NCBI GenBank assembly: GCA_003223515.1
Contig: QHVI01000035.1
Coordinates: 1 to 53,062 of the forward strand
Origin: Candidatus Angelobacter sp. Gp1-AA117
GTDB lineage: Bacteria > Acidobacteriota > Terriglobia > Terriglobales > Acidobacteriaceae
Direction of reading: 5' to 3'
DNA: 53,062 bases
Notes under the pieces: generated by a model
Seen by the model: only the letters and a program-made list of their open reading frames with translations
What the model was told of the DNA's origin: nothing
The model's database searches: none
Position numbers and translations under genes: made by a program
Part shown: in pieces, positions 40,071-48,191 of the stretch
How the letters are laid out: each line of letters opens with the position of its first letter
Position numbering within the stretch: the stretch's first letter is position 1

Positions 40071-41114
40071 TTACGCGAACAAGCTGCTCACGGAAGTCTC
40101 CTCATGTATGGATTGAATTGCGCGACCCAGCAGGCCGGCAATGGATAAAACTTGGATCTTGGGTTCTTCCTTCGCCTTTTGGGTCAAAGGAATGGTATTC
40201 GTGACTACCACCTGTTCCAGCTTCGATTTCGAAATGCGGGAGATTGCCTCGCCGGAAAGTACCGGATGCGAGGCACAGGCAAAAACTTTGGCGGCTCCCG
40301 CATTGACCAGCGCCTCAGCCGTTTTCACCAGCGTTCCGGCCGTATCGATGATGTCGTCGATGATCAAACAGGTGCGTCCCCTCACGTCTCCAATCACGTG
40401 CATCACTTCGGCCACGTTCATGTCTGTGCGCCGCTTGTCCACAATGGCCAGGGCTGCATCCACTTTCTTGGCGAAGAAACGCGCGCGCTCCACGCCACCC
40501 GCATCAGGCGAAACCACGGTCAGATGGGGCAACTTCATCTTTCTGAAGTGGTCCACCAGCACCGGTGAGGCAAACAGGTGATCCACCGGAATATTGAAAA
40601 AGCCCTGAATCTGCGGCGCATGCAAATCTACCACCAGTGCCCGGTGTGCTCCCGACGTGGTCAGCAGATCGGCCACCAGCTTTGACGACACTGGAACGCG
40701 CGGCTTGTCCTTGCGATCCTGGCGGGCATACCCATAGTAGGGAATGACCGTGGTGATGCGCCGGGCCGAGGCGCGCTTGAGCGCGTCCACCATCAGGAGC
40801 AACTCCATCAGGTGCTCATCTACAGGAAAGCACGTGGGCTGTACCACAAAAACGTCGGCGCCACGCACGTTCTCCATGATCTGGATGTAGACCTCGCCAT
40901 CAGAAAAGCGTGTGACTGTGGCTTTGCCGCGCTCCATGGCAAGAAAGGCGCAAATCTCGTCCGTAAGCGCCTCATTGGCGGTGCCACAGAAAATTCTGAA
41001 CTTGTCATCTTGCCGAGCCCGGTGCGGTTTGTGGTCGCTGCGGGGATCGCTTTGATGATTGCGTTTCTCGCTTTTGTCTGCTGCTGTTGCTGCTGTTGTC
41101 GCCATGTTATTCAC
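40071..41114 (-). CDS. prs: Ribose-phosphate pyrophosphokinase
   Basis: A 347-residue enzyme that makes PRPP from ribose 5-phosphate and ATP, feeding purine, pyrimidine, His, Trp and NAD synthesis (NadC in this window uses PRPP). Motifs in order: FRIFCGTANEALTDEICAFL, ATVTRFSDGEVYIQIMENVR, RITTVIPYYGYARQDRKDKP, VVSPDAGGVERARFFAKK, and the PRPP loop CLIIDDIIDTAGTLVKTAEA. The N-terminal 35 residues are a non-conserved polar extension. A GTG at 41114 or an ATG at 41105 could start it; neither has a clear ribosome-binding site. It lies between rplY and tRNA-Gln on the same strand. Confidence 0.96.
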   Translation of the reverse strand: MNNMATTAATAADKSEKRNHQSDPRSDHKPHRARQDDKFRIFCGTANEALTDEICAFLAMERGKATVTRFSDGEVYIQIMENVRGADVFVVQPTCFPVDEHLMELLLMVDALKRASARRITTVIPYYGYARQDRKDKPRVPVSSKLVADLLTTSGAHRALVVDLHAPQIQGFFNIPVDHLFASPVLVDHFRKMKLPHLTVVSPDAGGVERARFFAKKVDAALAIVDKRRTDMNVAEVMHVIGDVRGRTCLIIDDIIDTAGTLVKTAEALVNAGAAKVFACASHPVLSGEAISRISKSKLEQVVVTNTIPLTQKAKEEPKIQVLSIAGLLGRAIQSIHEETSVSSLFA

Positions 41115-41188
41115 CCGTTCGAAGCTGGTTTGCTACAACGAGAGATCGTTGGTTGAAACGATGCGATAAAACATCGTTCAGTTTTCAT

Positions 41189-41230
41189 CCATAAGCACAG
41201 TGCTTATGGAGCGCAGCCGCCCTCGGCTGC
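41189..41230. repeat. Twin palindromes between prs and tRNA-Gln
   Basis: CCATAAGCA-CAG-TGCTTATGG (41189-41209) and GCAGCCG-CCCT-CGGCTGC (41213-41230) sit back to back, just downstream of tRNA-Gln on the minus strand. Neither has a T-run, so they may be an extragenic palindromic repeat or RNA-processing hairpins rather than a classic terminator. Confidence 0.55.
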
Positions 41231-41254
41231 GGGCATAGACTTCATACAAAACTC

Positions 41255-41328
41255 TGGCTGGGCGGCTAGGATTCGAACCTAGACAAAGTGCTCCAAAGGC
41301 ACTTGACCTACCATTAGTCGACCGCCCA
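41255..41328 (-). tRNA. tRNA-Gln (anticodon TTG)
   Basis: The minus strand folds as a tRNA. The 7-bp acceptor is TGGGCGG/CCGCCCA with discriminator G and encoded CCA. The D arm is GAC..GTC with TAATGGTAG, and the anticodon stem AGTGC/GCACT has loop CTTTGGA (anticodon TTG). The T arm contains GGTTCGAATCC. UUG reads glutamine CAA and CAG codons. It lies between ispE and prs. Confidence 0.95.
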
Positions 41329-41407
41329 ACAAACTGCCTCTTACTTCACATCAAACCGTTGCGGTCAGGGTTCCCGACACGCACCGTTTTTGCGCGTGTG
41401 GGGATGG

Positions 41408-41442
41408 AAAGGCACTTGACCTACCATTAGTCGACCGCCCAA
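41408..41442 (-). pseudogene. Duplicated 5' half of tRNA-Gln
   Basis: 35 bases identical to the first half of the tRNA-Gln gene (41295-41329), from the acceptor strand through the D arm and anticodon stem into the anticodon, lie 113 bp upstream on the same strand. The 3' half is absent. The spacer carries a hairpin (ACACGC..GCGTGT, about 41377-41400). Confidence 0.85.
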
Positions 41443-41479
41443 TAAAACTACTTCTGCCGGTTAAAAACTTAGTGGGAAC

Positions 41480-42463
41480 CTATAGTTTACTTGGAAACAG
41501 TTCTTTCCAGTACCCCGATCTTGGCAAAGTGACAGTGGTTTGCGCCGGAACTCCGGTTTCATTCAGCTTGCGGGCCGCTTCCGTAGCCGTGGCTTCATCG
41601 GCGAACAATCCATAAACTGTTGACCCCGAACCGGATAGCGATGCATAACGCACGCCATTGCGTTCCAAAACACGTTTGACCTCGCGAATTGCGGGATATC
41701 TGGGAAAGACGACACTTTCGAAGTCGTTTTCAATCCCGGCACGGACAAGGTCGAGAAGCAGTGCCTCGGCCCGGTCCCAGCCCTTGTCTGGGACACCGGA
41801 TGGGGAAAAACTACTGCCATTCAGCCATTCATAAACAGAATGACTGAACTTATTTATTTTATCCGAGTGGCTGGAGCCCGTCAATTTAGGCTGCTCGGCC
41901 AGCTTCTTGTCCCACTCGGCGAAGGCTGTGGGGGTTGAAACGCCAACTTCAGGCGTGGCGATCACACAATGCAATACCGGGAGCTCATCCAGGGGATAGA
42001 CCTGCTCACCCCGGCCTGTGCCCAGCACGGTGCCGCCGACCAGAAAAAGCGGCAGATCAGAGCCGACCTCATAGGCAATACGTAAGCGCTCTTCGGGCGG
42101 AAGCTGAAGCTTCAATGCTTTCTCCAGCGCGAACATGGTGGCAATGGCATTGGAAGAAGCGGCGCCGAGCCCGCCCTGTACCGGCAGTTTTTTTTCAATG
42201 CTGATGCGGACCTTGCCGCGGACTTTCAATGACCTGAGGACACGGTCAGCCACGCGCCAGCAGGTGTTGCTCTCGTCGGTTGGCACCTTGGGATGCTTAC
42301 AGAAGACTTCAATGCCGACACCTTTACCGGCATCCACTTTGACCACATCATGAACAGCCAGGGTTTGATAGATGGTCCGCAGATCGTGGAACCCATCGTC
42401 ACGCAAGGGCCCAATCCTCAAACCTATATTGATTTTCGCAAACGAGCGGCAGGAGACGGCCAT
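41480..42463 (-). CDS. ispE: 4-diphosphocytidyl-2-C-methyl-D-erythritol kinase
   Basis: A 327-residue GHMP-family kinase that phosphorylates CDP-methylerythritol in the MEP route to isoprenoid precursors. The start RSFAKINIGLRIGPLRDDGF HDLRTIYQTL, the ATP loop KKLPVQGGLGAASSNAIATM and VGSDLPLFLVGGTVLGTGRG are diagnostic. SLSGSGSTVYGLFADEATAT near the end is the third GHMP motif. The insert before YEWLNGSSFSPSGVPDKGW is common in long IspE forms. Its place upstream of tRNA-Gln and prs matches a widespread gene order. The ATG at 42463 has no strong ribosome-binding site. Confidence 0.95.
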   Translation of the reverse strand: MAVSCRSFAKINIGLRIGPLRDDGFHDLRTIYQTLAVHDVVKVDAGKGVGIEVFCKHPKVPTDESNTCWRVADRVLRSLKVRGKVRISIEKKLPVQGGLGAASSNAIATMFALEKALKLQLPPEERLRIAYEVGSDLPLFLVGGTVLGTGRGEQVYPLDELPVLHCVIATPEVGVSTPTAFAEWDKKLAEQPKLTGSSHSDKINKFSHSVYEWLNGSSFSPSGVPDKGWDRAEALLLDLVRAGIENDFESVVFPRYPAIREVKRVLERNGVRYASLSGSGSTVYGLFADEATATEAARKLNETGVPAQTTVTLPRSGYWKELFPSKL

Positions 42464-42785
42464 ATCAAAGATGGGCCATGATAAATCAGCTACCAGCTTC
42501 TGGCTACCGGGTCATCGGGAAATCGGGTCATCTAACCCCTATCTCGTTACTGGTCATCTCCGGATTTGCATTGCTCCTGAATTCGGCGTTGCTCCTTTCA
42601 ACCTGAGAATCTAAGGTGGGCGGCTTAGTGCAGTTCATAATGCGGATGGTTAGACTTGCAAGCAATCATTTCATTCCGTTCCCGCCCCGCCGAGGCGGTT
42701 ACTTTAGAGTTAACTGAGGACCGGAAAACGGGGAATTCCGGTATACAATTTTTCTTCCCCTCCCCTGAGACGTTTTCACCCGCGG
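42464..42785. other. Intergenic region of about 320 bases between ispE and the cyclase-like gene
   Basis: Divergent promoter region. Positions 42488-42556 hold AGCTACCAGC and GGTCATCGGG words related to the repeat at 17985-18042. A short GC hairpin (CCGCC-GAG-GCGG) lies near 42688. TATACAAT at about 42741 is a possible -10 for the cyclase-like gene; no good -35 was found. No coding region is visible. Confidence 0.45.
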
Positions 42786-45026
42786 ATGCCGTTTCCATTC
42801 CTCCAACGCGCAAGTTTGCCGGAGTCTGCCCGCCAGCTCTCGCTTACCAGCTATGTCCCTTCAATTGTGCTGGAAAACCTGGTGGCCGGAATTGACAACC
42901 TGCGCCATGACGTCTTCATCAGTCCCAGGTTCACCGAGGCGACCAGGCAGCACATCTTCCGCCTGATTGCCAAGCACGGCAACGTGGAGGACCTCACCGC
43001 CGATGACTTGCTGGCCTCGCGAGCAGCCGGACGGCCCAATGAACGCATTCCGGGAGCATCGCCGAATCATTCGTCGAAGAGCACTGAACCGGCCGAATTC
43101 AAGCGCCAATTGACCGAGCTGCACGTAACCGCCTTGAACCGGGCCAAGAGTGATAACAATCCTTCAGCCGATCTGCTTTTCCGGCTGGCAGTGTTGAAGT
43201 TTCAGCGTGCCGAGTTGCTGCAACAGTTTACCCAGGTGCTTGACCGCTGCCGCGCCCGCGTAAAGCAATATGAAGGGCCACGGCAAAGCGTACCCAGCAA
43301 AGCGGTAGAGGTCCGTGACCGTTTTGCGCGCTTTCAGATCAATAAGAAAAACGTGCTGCGGCGTGTAGGACAAGACCTCTTCCTGACCATGCGCGACGTG
43401 GAGAAGGAATCGCTCTCCCGGACGCGGCGCTCGCTGTTCGGCGATATCGTTCCCATGTCCTACGATCTTTTCCTGAACCGCCTGATCTTTACCGAAGATG
43501 GCCGCGACGATTATCTCAACGCCGAGCATTACGTAATGCTCGGCAACTATGACCGCGATCCTGACCGTTTTCAGACCATGCAGGAGATTGCCGGGCAGTT
43601 TCTGAAGTCGCTGGGAGTGGTCGGGGATGATGAAGAAGACATTGATGCGCTGTTGAGCGCCCCGGAAAATGCGCAGGAGATCATGGCGGGCGGCGCGCCG
43701 GACGAAGCCACCCCGCGCGGCAAGACCCAGCGCGCCATGCTAAATGCCTGGGTTGATCGGCTGGAGCGCGAGAGCGTGATGGAAAACGTAATCGCCTCCT
43801 ATGAAGTGGTCTCACTGCTGGGACAATACTCGCCGCCTATCAATCCACAGCAGTTGAAGAACGCGTTGATTTCCCGCACCGAGCGCAAACGCGTGGAGAC
43901 CCTGCTGGAAGAGCAAGGCAAGATATCGCCGGTTAACCTGCATGCAGCCGTAAAAAAAGTGGAAAACTGCAAGGGCGGGGAGCGCGCCAAGATTGCAGGA
44001 AGGTTCCTGAGCGACTTCACCCGTTATCACCGTGACCTGCGGCGCATGGAAGCCCTGCTCTCGGCCATGGACAACGTGAACGTAATCACCACCGAGAAAT
44101 TCCGGGAACTGTCTTCCATCAACAACACGCTCTATGAGTTCCTGCTGGCCGAAGAGCAGAAGCCCTCGGAAGACAAGGTCATTCACCATGTAATTCTCAA
44201 GGCCGACATTCGTGAATCCACCACTCTGACACGCACATTGATCGAGCGCGGGTTGAACCCGGCTTCCTATTTCAGCCTGAATTTTTACGATCCTATCAAC
44301 AAGCTGCTGCCGAAATACGAAGCGACCAAAGTCTTCATTGAGGGTGATGCCATCATCCTGGCGCTGTTTGAACATGAAGGCGAGCCGGGCGTAGGCGTAG
44401 GACGCACCTGCGTTCTGGCCCGAGAGATCATCGAGATTGTTACGGCTTATAACGAACGCTCACGCGCATCCGGGCTGCCCATTCTGGAATTAGGCATCGG
44501 CATTTCCTACCAGGATTCCGCTCCGCTGTACCTCATGGACGGCTCGCAGCAGATCATGATTTCCAAGGCGCTCAATGAGAGCGACCGCCTGTCTTCTTCC
44601 AGCAAAGGCATGCGCAAGCAGTTGGAAAACCTTGATCTGCTCTTCAATGTGTTCTCGTTCAAAACGGTTGAAGACCAGCACACCGGCGGCAATCCTGATG
44701 AATTCCTGCTACGCTATAACATCGGCGGCATTCACATCAACGAGGCGGCATTTAAAAAGCTGCAAGCGGAAATTTCTCTTCAACCGCACGACCTGATGCT
44801 GCCGCTGATCTGGGACCGCCGCCAGGTGCGCCTGTACAGCGGCGTAGTCCCCATTGGCCAGGGACTCTTCCATAAGATCGTAGTTCGTGAAGGAATCATT
44901 CCGCACGTTGAGGCGCGGGATTTTGGATTGAAGCAGTACACCGACCGCCGCTATTATGAGGTCTGCACCAATTCCATGATCTACAAGGCCATAGAAGCCA
45001 GCCAGGCGAATGCTGCAGGAGCTTGA
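42786..45026 (+). CDS. Large protein with a divergent class III nucleotidyl-cyclase domain
   Basis: A 746-residue soluble protein. The first 450 residues are mostly helical and unlike any family I recognise. They include FGDIVPMSYDLFLNRLIFTE and EHYVMLGNYDRDPDRFQTMQ. Residues about 467-605 match the class III adenylate/guanylate cyclase fold: HHVILKADIRESTTLTRTLI with metal Asp D474, KVFIEGDAIILALF with second metal Asp D521, ILELGIGISYQ, and KALNESDRLSS with the Asn-x-x-x-Arg pair (N597, R601). The substrate-choosing Lys/Asp positions are not clear, so the product (cAMP, cGMP or none) is open. A C-terminal 130-residue region follows. No membrane span is present. The gene is monocistronic, with convergent toxin-antitoxin genes downstream. 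Confidence 0.72.
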   Translation: MPFPFLQRASLPESARQLSLTSYVPSIVLENLVAGIDNLRHDVFISPRFTEATRQHIFRLIAKHGNVEDLTADDLLASRAAGRPNERIPGASPNHSSKSTEPAEFKRQLTELHVTALNRAKSDNNPSADLLFRLAVLKFQRAELLQQFTQVLDRCRARVKQYEGPRQSVPSKAVEVRDRFARFQINKKNVLRRVGQDLFLTMRDVEKESLSRTRRSLFGDIVPMSYDLFLNRLIFTEDGRDDYLNAEHYVMLGNYDRDPDRFQTMQEIAGQFLKSLGVVGDDEEDIDALLSAPENAQEIMAGGAPDEATPRGKTQRAMLNAWVDRLERESVMENVIASYEVVSLLGQYSPPINPQQLKNALISRTERKRVETLLEEQGKISPVNLHAAVKKVENCKGGERAKIAGRFLSDFTRYHRDLRRMEALLSAMDNVNVITTEKFRELSSINNTLYEFLLAEEQKPSEDKVIHHVILKADIRESTTLTRTLIERGLNPASYFSLNFYDPINKLLPKYEATKVFIEGDAIILALFEHEGEPGVGVGRTCVLAREIIEIVTAYNERSRASGLPILELGIGISYQDSAPLYLMDGSQQIMISKALNESDRLSSSSKGMRKQLENLDLLFNVFSFKTVEDQHTGGNPDEFLLRYNIGGIHINEAAFKKLQAEISLQPHDLMLPLIWDRRQVRLYSGVVPIGQGLFHKIVVREGIIPHVEARDFGLKQYTDRRYYEVCTNSMIYKAIEASQANAAGA

Positions 45027-45051
45027 GTCCTATTCGATAATTCCAGGGAAC

Positions 45052-45405
45052 TCATGCAGCAGTATGTTTCAACGTGACAGTTGTTTTTGCTGATTCCCGG
45101 CGGTTGCTCTTAGGCTTGATTGTTATTTCAACATCGTTGTCCATAGCTAAAAGAAAATCGATAAGGCGCTCAACCGAAAATATTTTCAATTTGTAGTTTT
45201 GCAGGGATGAAACATCTGGCTGGCTGCAATTCATGAACGCGCTCGCCTCTTTCTGCGTGAGCTTCCGAAGCCGGATGATTTCATTGATTGCAACGGCGAG
45301 TTGCACTTTCGCATTCTTCTCGGTTGCATCGGGAAGGCCGAAATCCGCGAACAGATTTGGCCCAGCTTCTTTAACGATTTCTTTTGCCTTTGAACGTTTC
45401 TTCAT
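45052..45405 (-). CDS. HTH (XRE/HigA-like) antitoxin
   Basis: A 117-residue DNA-binding protein with a helix-turn-helix of the XRE/HTH_37 kind: AINEIIRLRKLTQKEASAFM NCSQPDVSSLQNYKLKIFSV, then ERLIDFLLAMDNDVEITIKP. The combination is typical of antitoxins paired with Gp49-like toxins. The ATG overlaps the toxin's stop codon by four bases (ATGA), so both come from one transcript with the toxin first, as in higBA-type systems. The N-terminus is Lys-rich (MKKRSKAKEIVKEAG) and the C-terminus is likely disordered. Confidence 0.85.
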   Translation of the reverse strand: MKKRSKAKEIVKEAGPNLFADFGLPDATEKNAKVQLAVAINEIIRLRKLTQKEASAFMNCSQPDVSSLQNYKLKIFSVERLIDFLLAMDNDVEITIKPKSNRRESAKTTVTLKHTAA

Positions 45406-45779
45406 AGTGCCTCTCTGCAGCTTTCAGCCGCTGTTGCACCTTGTATGTCGGGTGACGGAGTCTTGATTCCACTCTTGGATTTCTTTTGGAACACATGGAG
45501 GACATACATCGCTTCCTTGAAACGCACCAGATAGACAGCCCGATACGTGTCTCCAGCGTGATCTTTCTTAAGCTCGTATACGCCTGAACCGCAGCCCTTC
45601 CAGGGTTTCATGTTCGGCGGAGTTCCACCTAATCGGGCAATTGTCAGCTCAGTTAGCAACTCTTCTCTTACCTCTTCCGGCAGATCTTCCAAATCTGCTT
45701 CAGCAGACGCTATGTAGAAAAGCCGACGCCGGCTGAAAACATGCTGAGTGCTTATATCAGTTCTGATATATTTCGTCAA
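45402..45779 (-). CDS. Gp49-like (RelE/HigB-type) toxin
   Basis: A 125-residue protein of the phage-derived Gp49-like family, RelE-fold toxins that usually cleave mRNA. Diagnostic segments are FYIASAEADLEDLPEEVREE LLTELTIARLGG, KPWKGCGSGVYELKKDHAGD TYRAVYLVRFKEAMYVLHVF QKKSKSGIKTP. The start is uncertain. The TTG at 45779 is the only suitable codon upstream of the family's first strand, and an inverted repeat lies inside the first codons. The open frame suggests no alternative ATG or GTG. The toxin precedes the antitoxin, with a 4-bp overlap. Confidence 0.85.
   Translation of the reverse strand: MTKYIRTDISTQHVFSRRRLFYIASAEADLEDLPEEVREELLTELTIARLGGTPPNMKPWKGCGSGVYELKKDHAGDTYRAVYLVRFKEAMYVLHVFQKKSKSGIKTPSPDIQGATAAESCREAL
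45753..45770. promoter_or_regulatory. Palindromic candidate operator of the toxin-antitoxin pair
   Basis: A perfect inverted repeat TATATCAG-TT-CTGATATA overlaps the first codons of the toxin gene. Antitoxin/toxin complexes usually bind such sites at their own promoter. No other copy was seen in the window. Confidence 0.5.
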
Positions 45780-45849
45780 ATAGTTTATCTCTGGATTTTT
45801 GTTGCCGCGTTTGAAGATCGTGTGAGGGTGGGATACTTGCGAATAATTT

Positions 45850-47568
45850 TCAGAAGACTGTCTTTGGCGCGCGGAATGGAATTTTGATCACGGCTTCCAG
45901 ATCGACCGGCGCGCCGTTCTTGGTTCCCGGACGGAAATGCCACTTCTGTAGCGCTGCTTCGGCATTTTCATCGAGGGTGTCATTGAGGCCTTGCAGCACA
46001 CGGATCTCGCCCACGCTGCCGTCGCTTTTAATCACTGCCCGCAGCACCACCGTGCCTTCCACTTTGTCGCGCATCAGCGCTGCCGGATATGCCGGATCAA
46101 CCTTGCTGACGGCTACCGGAGCGCTTACGCCTTCCACAGTTCCGGGCGTGGGATTCAATTCCGCGAAGCGCATGATCCAGCTTCCACCTGAAGAAGTGAA
46201 GTTCGGCATGTTCAGCGCCATTGAGTAATACTTGCGGCCGGCAAAAACCCGGTCTTCGATTTTTCCCGAGGGCACGTCCGGTGCGCCCGTGGCGTCGGTG
46301 CTGTGAGTATCAGGCCTGGGCAACGGCGCGGCCACAACTACATCAGAGGCGATCTTTTTGGGCGGGGCCGCTACGTAGATGTTTGCCGGGAATGAAGAAT
46401 TGCTGCCGGAAGGATTGCCTGCGGGTGATTTCGTATCAGCGGCTGCAATTTCTGGCCGCGCGGTTGCGCCCGGACGTCCACCGGGGCCAGCCGCGAATTC
46501 TCCCCGCCGATTTCCTTCAGGCACGGTGAGCGGAGATGTAGGCGCGACCGGCTGGACATTCAATGCCAGCAGTTGACCCACCGCCTGCGCCTGGCTCTTG
46601 CCGGTCCCGGCAGTTACGGGCGCCGATGGTGGAACACTGGGAGCAGCGGAGGCGGCCTGCCCCTGCTCCTGTCCGTTGCCAACCTGCTGCTCCGGCGTGG
46701 GCAGCTTAGGCGCTTCGACGGTGGGAGCGTTCAATGCGATGTTGATGTCACCCAGATTGCGCTGGGCAGTGCTCGGGGCGGGCGGCACGGCGGCCTGCGA
46801 TTGCGCAGGCATGTTCAGCACGGACAGGTCTCTAGCTACTGGCTGTGCTGAAGGCGCCACCGCCTGCTGCTGGAGCACAGGAAGCTGCAAAGCATTGAGG
46901 TTGCGCCTGGTCACCTCCTGCGCGGGTGGAACGACCACCGGAGCGGCCAGCGGCAATGGCTGGTTCAACGCATGGCGCGGCGCTACGGGCGCTGTGCTGG
47001 GAACGGGTGTCCAGGCGACTATATTCGGAAGCGGAGTGTCCTGCGCCAGCAATTTGGGCGCAGCCGGGTTCACGATCGTCTGCCGGATGCTGTCAGGATT
47101 TTCGTTAACGGAGACGATCTCCTGCGGGGCATATTCAGGATCAGCCTCCTGCGCCACGCGCCGGACCGGCGGCTTGGGCCTCTCCTGCTCCGGCCTGGAG
47201 TTGACCCCCGGCAGGTATTCACTCAATTCATAATGATTCAACCGATGGATTGGCGGAAGCTTGTCGGCAATGATATGCGGCTGGTGCATCCAGAGCAGCG
47301 TAAGGCCATAGATGGCTGCCAACGCCAGGCCGTGCCCCAGGAATGACTTGCTCATGGCCGCCCACGCCACAGGACGGTTGACCAGCGCATCGGCCCAATA
47401 CTCCCCCGGACGCGATGTCATCCATACCTGGGGTGGACTGGGGCGAAACAGGTCACCCAAGTTGCGCAGGAACACCCGTGGCCAGGGCTCCGGCTCGATC
47501 AGGAAGTGGAAATCCCGTTGGCAACCAGGGGCTGGGTCTGGGGGATTCGCATTCGCTACAAACTGCAT
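45850..47568 (-). CDS. TonB-family energy-transducer protein with proline-rich repeats
   Basis: A 572-residue inner-membrane protein. A cytoplasmic lead of about 70 residues is followed by one span (SFLGHGLALAAIYGLTLLWM) and a very long periplasmic Pro/Ala/Val-rich region. This holds degenerate repeats (RRNLNALQLP, ARDLSVLNMP, QRNLGDINIA). The C-terminal TonB domain has VSKVDPAYPAALMRDKVEGT VVLRAVIKSDG, then GLNDTLDENAEAALQKWHFR PGTKNGAPVDLEAVIKIPF. TonB proteins couple the proton gradient to outer-membrane transporters. The long cytoplasmic N-terminus is unusual for a TonB. No ExbB/ExbD genes are nearby. The start is the ATG at 47568, without a clear ribosome-binding site. Confidence 0.85.
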   Translation of the reverse strand: MQFVANANPPDPAPGCQRDFHFLIEPEPWPRVFLRNLGDLFRPSPPQVWMTSRPGEYWADALVNRPVAWAAMSKSFLGHGLALAAIYGLTLLWMHQPHIIADKLPPIHRLNHYELSEYLPGVNSRPEQERPKPPVRRVAQEADPEYAPQEIVSVNENPDSIRQTIVNPAAPKLLAQDTPLPNIVAWTPVPSTAPVAPRHALNQPLPLAAPVVVPPAQEVTRRNLNALQLPVLQQQAVAPSAQPVARDLSVLNMPAQSQAAVPPAPSTAQRNLGDINIALNAPTVEAPKLPTPEQQVGNGQEQGQAASAAPSVPPSAPVTAGTGKSQAQAVGQLLALNVQPVAPTSPLTVPEGNRRGEFAAGPGGRPGATARPEIAAADTKSPAGNPSGSNSSFPANIYVAAPPKKIASDVVVAAPLPRPDTHSTDATGAPDVPSGKIEDRVFAGRKYYSMALNMPNFTSSGGSWIMRFAELNPTPGTVEGVSAPVAVSKVDPAYPAALMRDKVEGTVVLRAVIKSDGSVGEIRVLQGLNDTLDENAEAALQKWHFRPGTKNGAPVDLEAVIKIPFRAPKTVF

Positions 47569-47638
47569 GTGTACGTGAACTTCGGGTACTTGCGCTTCTC
47601 TAGAGAGTAGAAGGATTATATCTCAGTAAACACCGGAC

Positions 47639-48154
47639 ATGACCTTTATTCACAAAACCGCTGTGCTGGCCCTGGCCTCAATCATGGCCGCCAACTCCCA
47701 GAAAACCCACGACAAGAAACCCGTTGGCGATTCGGTCAGACCGGTGGCCGCCGCCGGAAGCAATGCCGCCGCTGAAGATATCTCAGGGATGTATACCTTC
47801 CTTCAGGAAGGCGAGTTTGTGCAGATCAACCTGGAGAAGGGCGGCGTCTCCGGTTACGTTTCGAAGATGGGTACGCTGGAAAGCGACAAAGGCGCGTTTC
47901 TGGATATGTTTTTTACCAAGGCCGCTGTGACCGGGCACGATGTGTCATTCACCACCCGTCCCGTTCATGGAATCTGGTATGAATTCAAAGGACGCTTCGA
48001 TCGCGGCAATGCCAAGACCAAGGCCGACGACGGCTATTACGTGGTACGTGGCACCCTCACCGAATTCTCCATGGACGCGGCCAAGCAGAACACCTTGTCC
48101 CACTCGCGCGCAGTCGAATTCAAATCATTAGCCCAGCCCGACGACGACCAGTAA
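47639..48154 (+). CDS. Probable exported protein of unknown function
   Basis: A 171-residue protein with a short signal-like start (MTFIHKTAVLALASIMAANS), a variable linker, then a beta-rich region: SGMYTFLQEGEFVQINLEKG GVSGYVSKMGTLESDKGAFL DMFFTKAAV and HGIWYEFKGRFDRG. The strand pattern and lengths suggest a small beta-barrel or sandwich, but no family is recognised. It is divergent from the TonB gene across a 70-bp gap. GTAAACACCGG, also seen twice before the DoxX-like gene, sits just before its ATG. Genuine coding is supported by length and a codon pattern like its neighbours. Confidence 0.65.
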   Translation: MTFIHKTAVLALASIMAANSQKTHDKKPVGDSVRPVAAAGSNAAAEDISGMYTFLQEGEFVQINLEKGGVSGYVSKMGTLESDKGAFLDMFFTKAAVTGHDVSFTTRPVHGIWYEFKGRFDRGNAKTKADDGYYVVRGTLTEFSMDAAKQNTLSHSRAVEFKSLAQPDDDQ

Positions 48155-48191
48155 GTCCCTGTACTTTCCTTAGCGACCTTTGCGGTTGCCT

